Origin: Candidatus Acidiflorens stordalenmirensis
GTDB taxonomy: Bacteria > Acidobacteriota > Terriglobia > Terriglobales > Acidobacteriaceae
Direction of reading: 5' to 3'
DNA: 35,051 nt
NCBI GenBank assembly: GCA_003139995.1
Contig: PLIC01000023.1
Location: 1-35,051 of the forward strand
Of the stretch, positions 33,193 to 35,051 are shown one piece after another (position 1 is the stretch's first letter; each line of letters starts with the position of its first letter). The position numbers were made by a program, and so were the translations under genes. The notes under the pieces are model-generated. The model made no database searches. It had not been told where the DNA came from and saw only the letters and a program-made list of their open reading frames with translations.

Positions 33193-34803
33193 TCAGGACG
33201 CCACCGATTCCACGCCGTTGCGGAGGGAGTCCAGCACACGACGCCCGGCGGTCCGGCCGCTGCCGATGCAGGCCGGGATGCCGACCCCACGGAGGGCGGC
33301 ACCGGCCACCGCCACCGAGTCGAGCTCGGACACCGCCTGGTCGATCCTCCCCACCCTGATCAGATGGCCGACCTCGTACTGGGGGAGGGCGCTGTCCCAC
33401 CGGGTGACCATGGTGTCGCGCGCGGAGCCGTGGACGTCGAGTAGCCGGCTCAGTTCGGCCACGACCGAAGTGGTCAGCTCGTCATCGTCCAACAGCCTGT
33501 GGCGCTCGTCCCCGAACCGGCCCACGGACGCCCGGATCAGCTCATCTCCCGGGCGAGCCAGATGAGGCCACTTCCGGCCCAGGTAGGTCGCCCCGGTGAT
33601 CAGGGCTTGCCGATCGTCGATGGTGGAGGTGCGCGGCACCAAGAAACCGGTGCCACGCAACGGCGCCCGTATGGCGCCCTCGGGGAAGGACATGGTCACC
33701 ACCGCCACCGAGGCGTACCGGATGGTGCTCAGCATGCCGGCGGCCACGGGCGCCAGGGGGGCCAGCAGGACTGCGGCCTCGGTGGCCGGGACGGCCACCA
33801 CCACGCCGTCGGCGGTCAGGGTGCCACCGGTTCCGGTGTCTCCCTCTTCGCCGTCCGTACCGTTCCGGTTGGCTCGGCCGGAACGGCCGGCTGGGTCGGA
33901 ACGGGCGGCTGGGTCGGAACGGGCGGATCCGCCCAGCGTGAGCTGCCAGTGGGCCGGCACCGACCGCTCGCCCCGGCCTCGCGCCGCGACTCGTTCGACG
34001 GCTTCGACCGGCACCCCGGTGTGAATGGTCACCCCGCGCTGCTCGAGCGCTGCGGCCAACAGCCCGGCCAGGCTGGCGGTGCTCCCCTCGAGCGTCCAAA
34101 AGGCCGGGGACGGCGCCGCACCGGCAGGCGCCGCCGTGGTCTGTCTTCGCATCGCCCGGCCCAGTCGCCGCATCAGGCTCCCCGATTGGTGGGAGGCCGC
34201 GAGGAGCAGCGGAAACGTGGCAGCCGCGCTGAGCTCATCCACACCGCCGGCATGGATGCCACCGACGAGCGGATCGACCAATCGGTCCACCACGGGCCGG
34301 CCGAGTCGCGCACCGACGATCTGGCCCACCGACAGGTCGCCGAAGGTCGCGCCGGTCCTCAGGTGGGGAGACACCAGGTCCCTGGCCACACGGATCGACT
34401 CCCCCGGGCCCAGGATCCCGGACCGGAACAGGGGCCACCAGCGGGTCGGTATCCCGAGGTTCAAGCCGTCGGGCATCATCCGCAACCGGTCCCTGGCCCA
34501 GATCGAGGCGCCCGCAGCTCCCACCGGCACCATGGCGGCGTCGAGGCCGAGCTCGGCACACAGGTCGGTGGCCTCGGGGCGGCGGGCGAGAAACGCGTCC
34601 GCCGCCAGGTCCACGCAGCGCCCGGCGAACTCGGTCGAACGGAGCTTCCCGCCGATCGTGTCCCCCGACTCGAGGACGTGGACCTCCGGCTCCAGGTCTG
34701 TGTCTGCCCCACCGGTACCGGAGCCGGACACCAACTCCCAGGCTGCAGCCAGCCCGGCGATGCCGCCCCCGACGATGGCCACGACGGGCCTCGACGCGGT
34801 CAC
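33193..34803 (-). CDS. Protoporphyrinogen/coproporphyrinogen oxidase
   Basis: 536 residues from GTG 34803, overlapping the ferrochelatase stop codon (GTGA). FAD-dependent HemY/CgoX family: N-terminal dinucleotide fold VAIVGGGIAGLAAAWEL, ESGDTIGGKLRS, later DLVSPHLRTG, VGGIHAGGVDELSA and a C-terminal FAD motif near AVAGAALRGVGIPACI. It oxidises coproporphyrinogen III to coproporphyrin III in actinobacterial-style haem synthesis (protoporphyrinogen IX in other groups). A repetitive Gly/Arg/Asp insert near residues 285-325 (RSDPAARSDPAGRSGRANRN) is encoded by an 18-base tandem repeat around 33,880-33,930 and is probably a low-complexity loop. The neighbouring ferrochelatase supports the assignment. 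Confidence 0.9.
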   Translation of the reverse strand: MTASRPVVAIVGGGIAGLAAAWELVSGSGTGGADTDLEPEVHVLESGDTIGGKLRSTEFAGRCVDLAADAFLARRPEATDLCAELGLDAAMVPVGAAGASIWARDRLRMMPDGLNLGIPTRWWPLFRSGILGPGESIRVARDLVSPHLRTGATFGDLSVGQIVGARLGRPVVDRLVDPLVGGIHAGGVDELSAAATFPLLLAASHQSGSLMRRLGRAMRRQTTAAPAGAAPSPAFWTLEGSTASLAGLLAAALEQRGVTIHTGVPVEAVERVAARGRGERSVPAHWQLTLGGSARSDPAARSDPAGRSGRANRNGTDGEEGDTGTGGTLTADGVVVAVPATEAAVLLAPLAPVAAGMLSTIRYASVAVVTMSFPEGAIRAPLRGTGFLVPRTSTIDDRQALITGATYLGRKWPHLARPGDELIRASVGRFGDERHRLLDDDELTTSVVAELSRLLDVHGSARDTMVTRWDSALPQYEVGHLIRVGRIDQAVSELDSVAVAGAALRGVGIPACIGSGRTAGRRVLDSLRNGVESVAS

Positions 34804-35051
34804 GCCGGGAGCGGCCCGGCTGAGCCGAGCGCTGCATCGACTGCTCGGGCTCCTCCGTCTGATCCGTCTGATCCCCCCGCTCCGGCCGCGTCCCTTGATC
34901 CGTCTGATCCCCCCGCTCCGGCCGCGTCACGGATGACGCCGGCCAGGAGCTGCAGGAACCGGGGGTCATCGTTGAGCGACGGCGTCCGGGCGAAGAGCAT
35001 TCCGAGCGAGTCGGCCAGGCTCCGCGCTTCGATGTCGAGGTCGTAGAGGAC
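34800..35051 (-). CDS. Ferrochelatase, C-terminal part (runs off the window)
   Basis: The last 83 residues only. VLYDLDIEARSLADSLG, then FARTPSLNDDPRFLQLLAG, match the C-terminal helix region of actinobacterial ferrochelatases (VLxDLDxEA...GTDPRFV type). A Gly/Ala/Ser/Asp-rich tail of about 40 residues follows, built from a tandem repeat. The stop codon overlaps the start of the oxidase gene, giving the hemH-hemY-like order of the coproporphyrin-dependent pathway. The N-terminus lies beyond position 35,051. Assignment depends on a short segment. Confidence 0.7.
   Translation of the reverse strand, partial: VLYDLDIEARSLADSLGMLFARTPSLNDDPRFLQLLAGVIRDAAGAGGSDGSRDAAGAGGSDGSDGGARAVDAALGSAGPLPA
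34861..34929 (-). repeat. Tandem repeat in the ferrochelatase tail
   Basis: Two copies of a ~33-36-base unit beginning GATCCGTCTGATCCCCCCGC on the plus strand (34861 and 34897). They encode RDAAGAGGSDGS twice in the minus-strand protein, followed by a shorter SDG fragment. Confidence 0.8.

Noticed and set aside
32051-35046. Two >500-codon open frames on the plus strand
   Set aside because: Long frames arise by chance in very GC-rich DNA; the products are Gly/Arg/Pro-rich and motif-free, while the opposite strand encodes clear Lnt-like and porphyrinogen oxidase proteins.
1-35051. CRISPR arrays, tRNA or rRNA genes, integrases or insertion-sequence transposases
   Set aside because: None was recognised on either strand; the repeats present are single palindromic units or short coding repeats without spacer regularity.
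30888-35051. Horizontal transfer of a haem gene block into the acidobacterium
   Set aside because: Possible, but the change of composition occurs inside a highly conserved gene and continues to the window end, with no mobile-element trace, so an assembly join is the simpler reading.

Overview
The first ~30.75 kb looks like a chromosomal segment of a soil-type Acidobacteriota bacterium. Protein style, moderate GC, an HpnN/MMPL exporter, a DUF2062-methyltransferase fusion and several short palindromic intergenic elements all fit this. The last ~4.3 kb (from about 30,750) has a different character: very GC-rich, with GTGA start/stop overlaps and genes for ferrochelatase, protoporphyrinogen/coproporphyrinogen oxidase, an Lnt-like acyltransferase and a HAD protein, all actinobacterial in style. 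The change falls inside the most conserved 3' part of acs, so the window is probably a metagenomic chimera joined at a shared acs sequence. The two parts should be interpreted separately.

Layout. 1-3.2 kb (+): a NodT/OprM-type efflux lipoprotein gene with a one-base frameshift, a decayed UspA fragment, and a tandem pair of paralogous small exported proteins of unknown function. 3.3-27.4 kb (almost all -): a ~24-kb biosynthetic cluster in two transcription blocks. Block 1 (27.4 to 14.4 kb) holds a polysaccharide deacetylase, GT2 glycosyltransferase, LolA-like protein, FabZ-like dehydratase, DUF2062-methyltransferase, MMPL/RND exporter, a Tes/MJ0619-like radical SAM enzyme, a 1020-residue putative outer-membrane protein, a FabG ketoreductase and a PHP-domain protein. 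Block 2 (13.6 to 3.3 kb) holds an ACP, a B12-binding radical SAM enzyme, an LpxL-like acyltransferase, KS-alpha, a KS-beta/chain-length-factor-like protein, an atypical KAS III, an amino-acid-type adenylation enzyme, a second ACP, a lipoprotein esterase and a second B12-binding radical SAM enzyme. One small exported protein gene on the + strand lies between the blocks. 27.7-30.75 kb (+): a GNAT-family protein and acetyl-CoA synthetase. 30.75-35.05 kb: the actinobacterial-type segment.

How the cluster may work (inference). The KS/CLF/KR/DH/ACP/ligase/acyltransferase/LolA/MMPL set is the core of aryl-polyene-type pathways, which build conjugated polyenes by type II chemistry and place them in the outer membrane. 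This cluster has no recognisable aromatic ammonia lyase for a cinnamoyl-type starter and no thioesterase. It has instead a stand-alone adenylation enzyme with amino-acid-type motifs, a KAS III-like enzyme lacking the usual His and Asn, and three radical SAM enzymes, one resembling the family that joins unactivated lipid chains in archaeal tetraether synthesis. The best hypothesis is an undescribed envelope lipid or polyene that is primed unusually, modified by radical SAM chemistry (methylation, cyclisation or C-C coupling), acylated or glycosylated, and exported by the MMPL/LolA/outer-membrane proteins.
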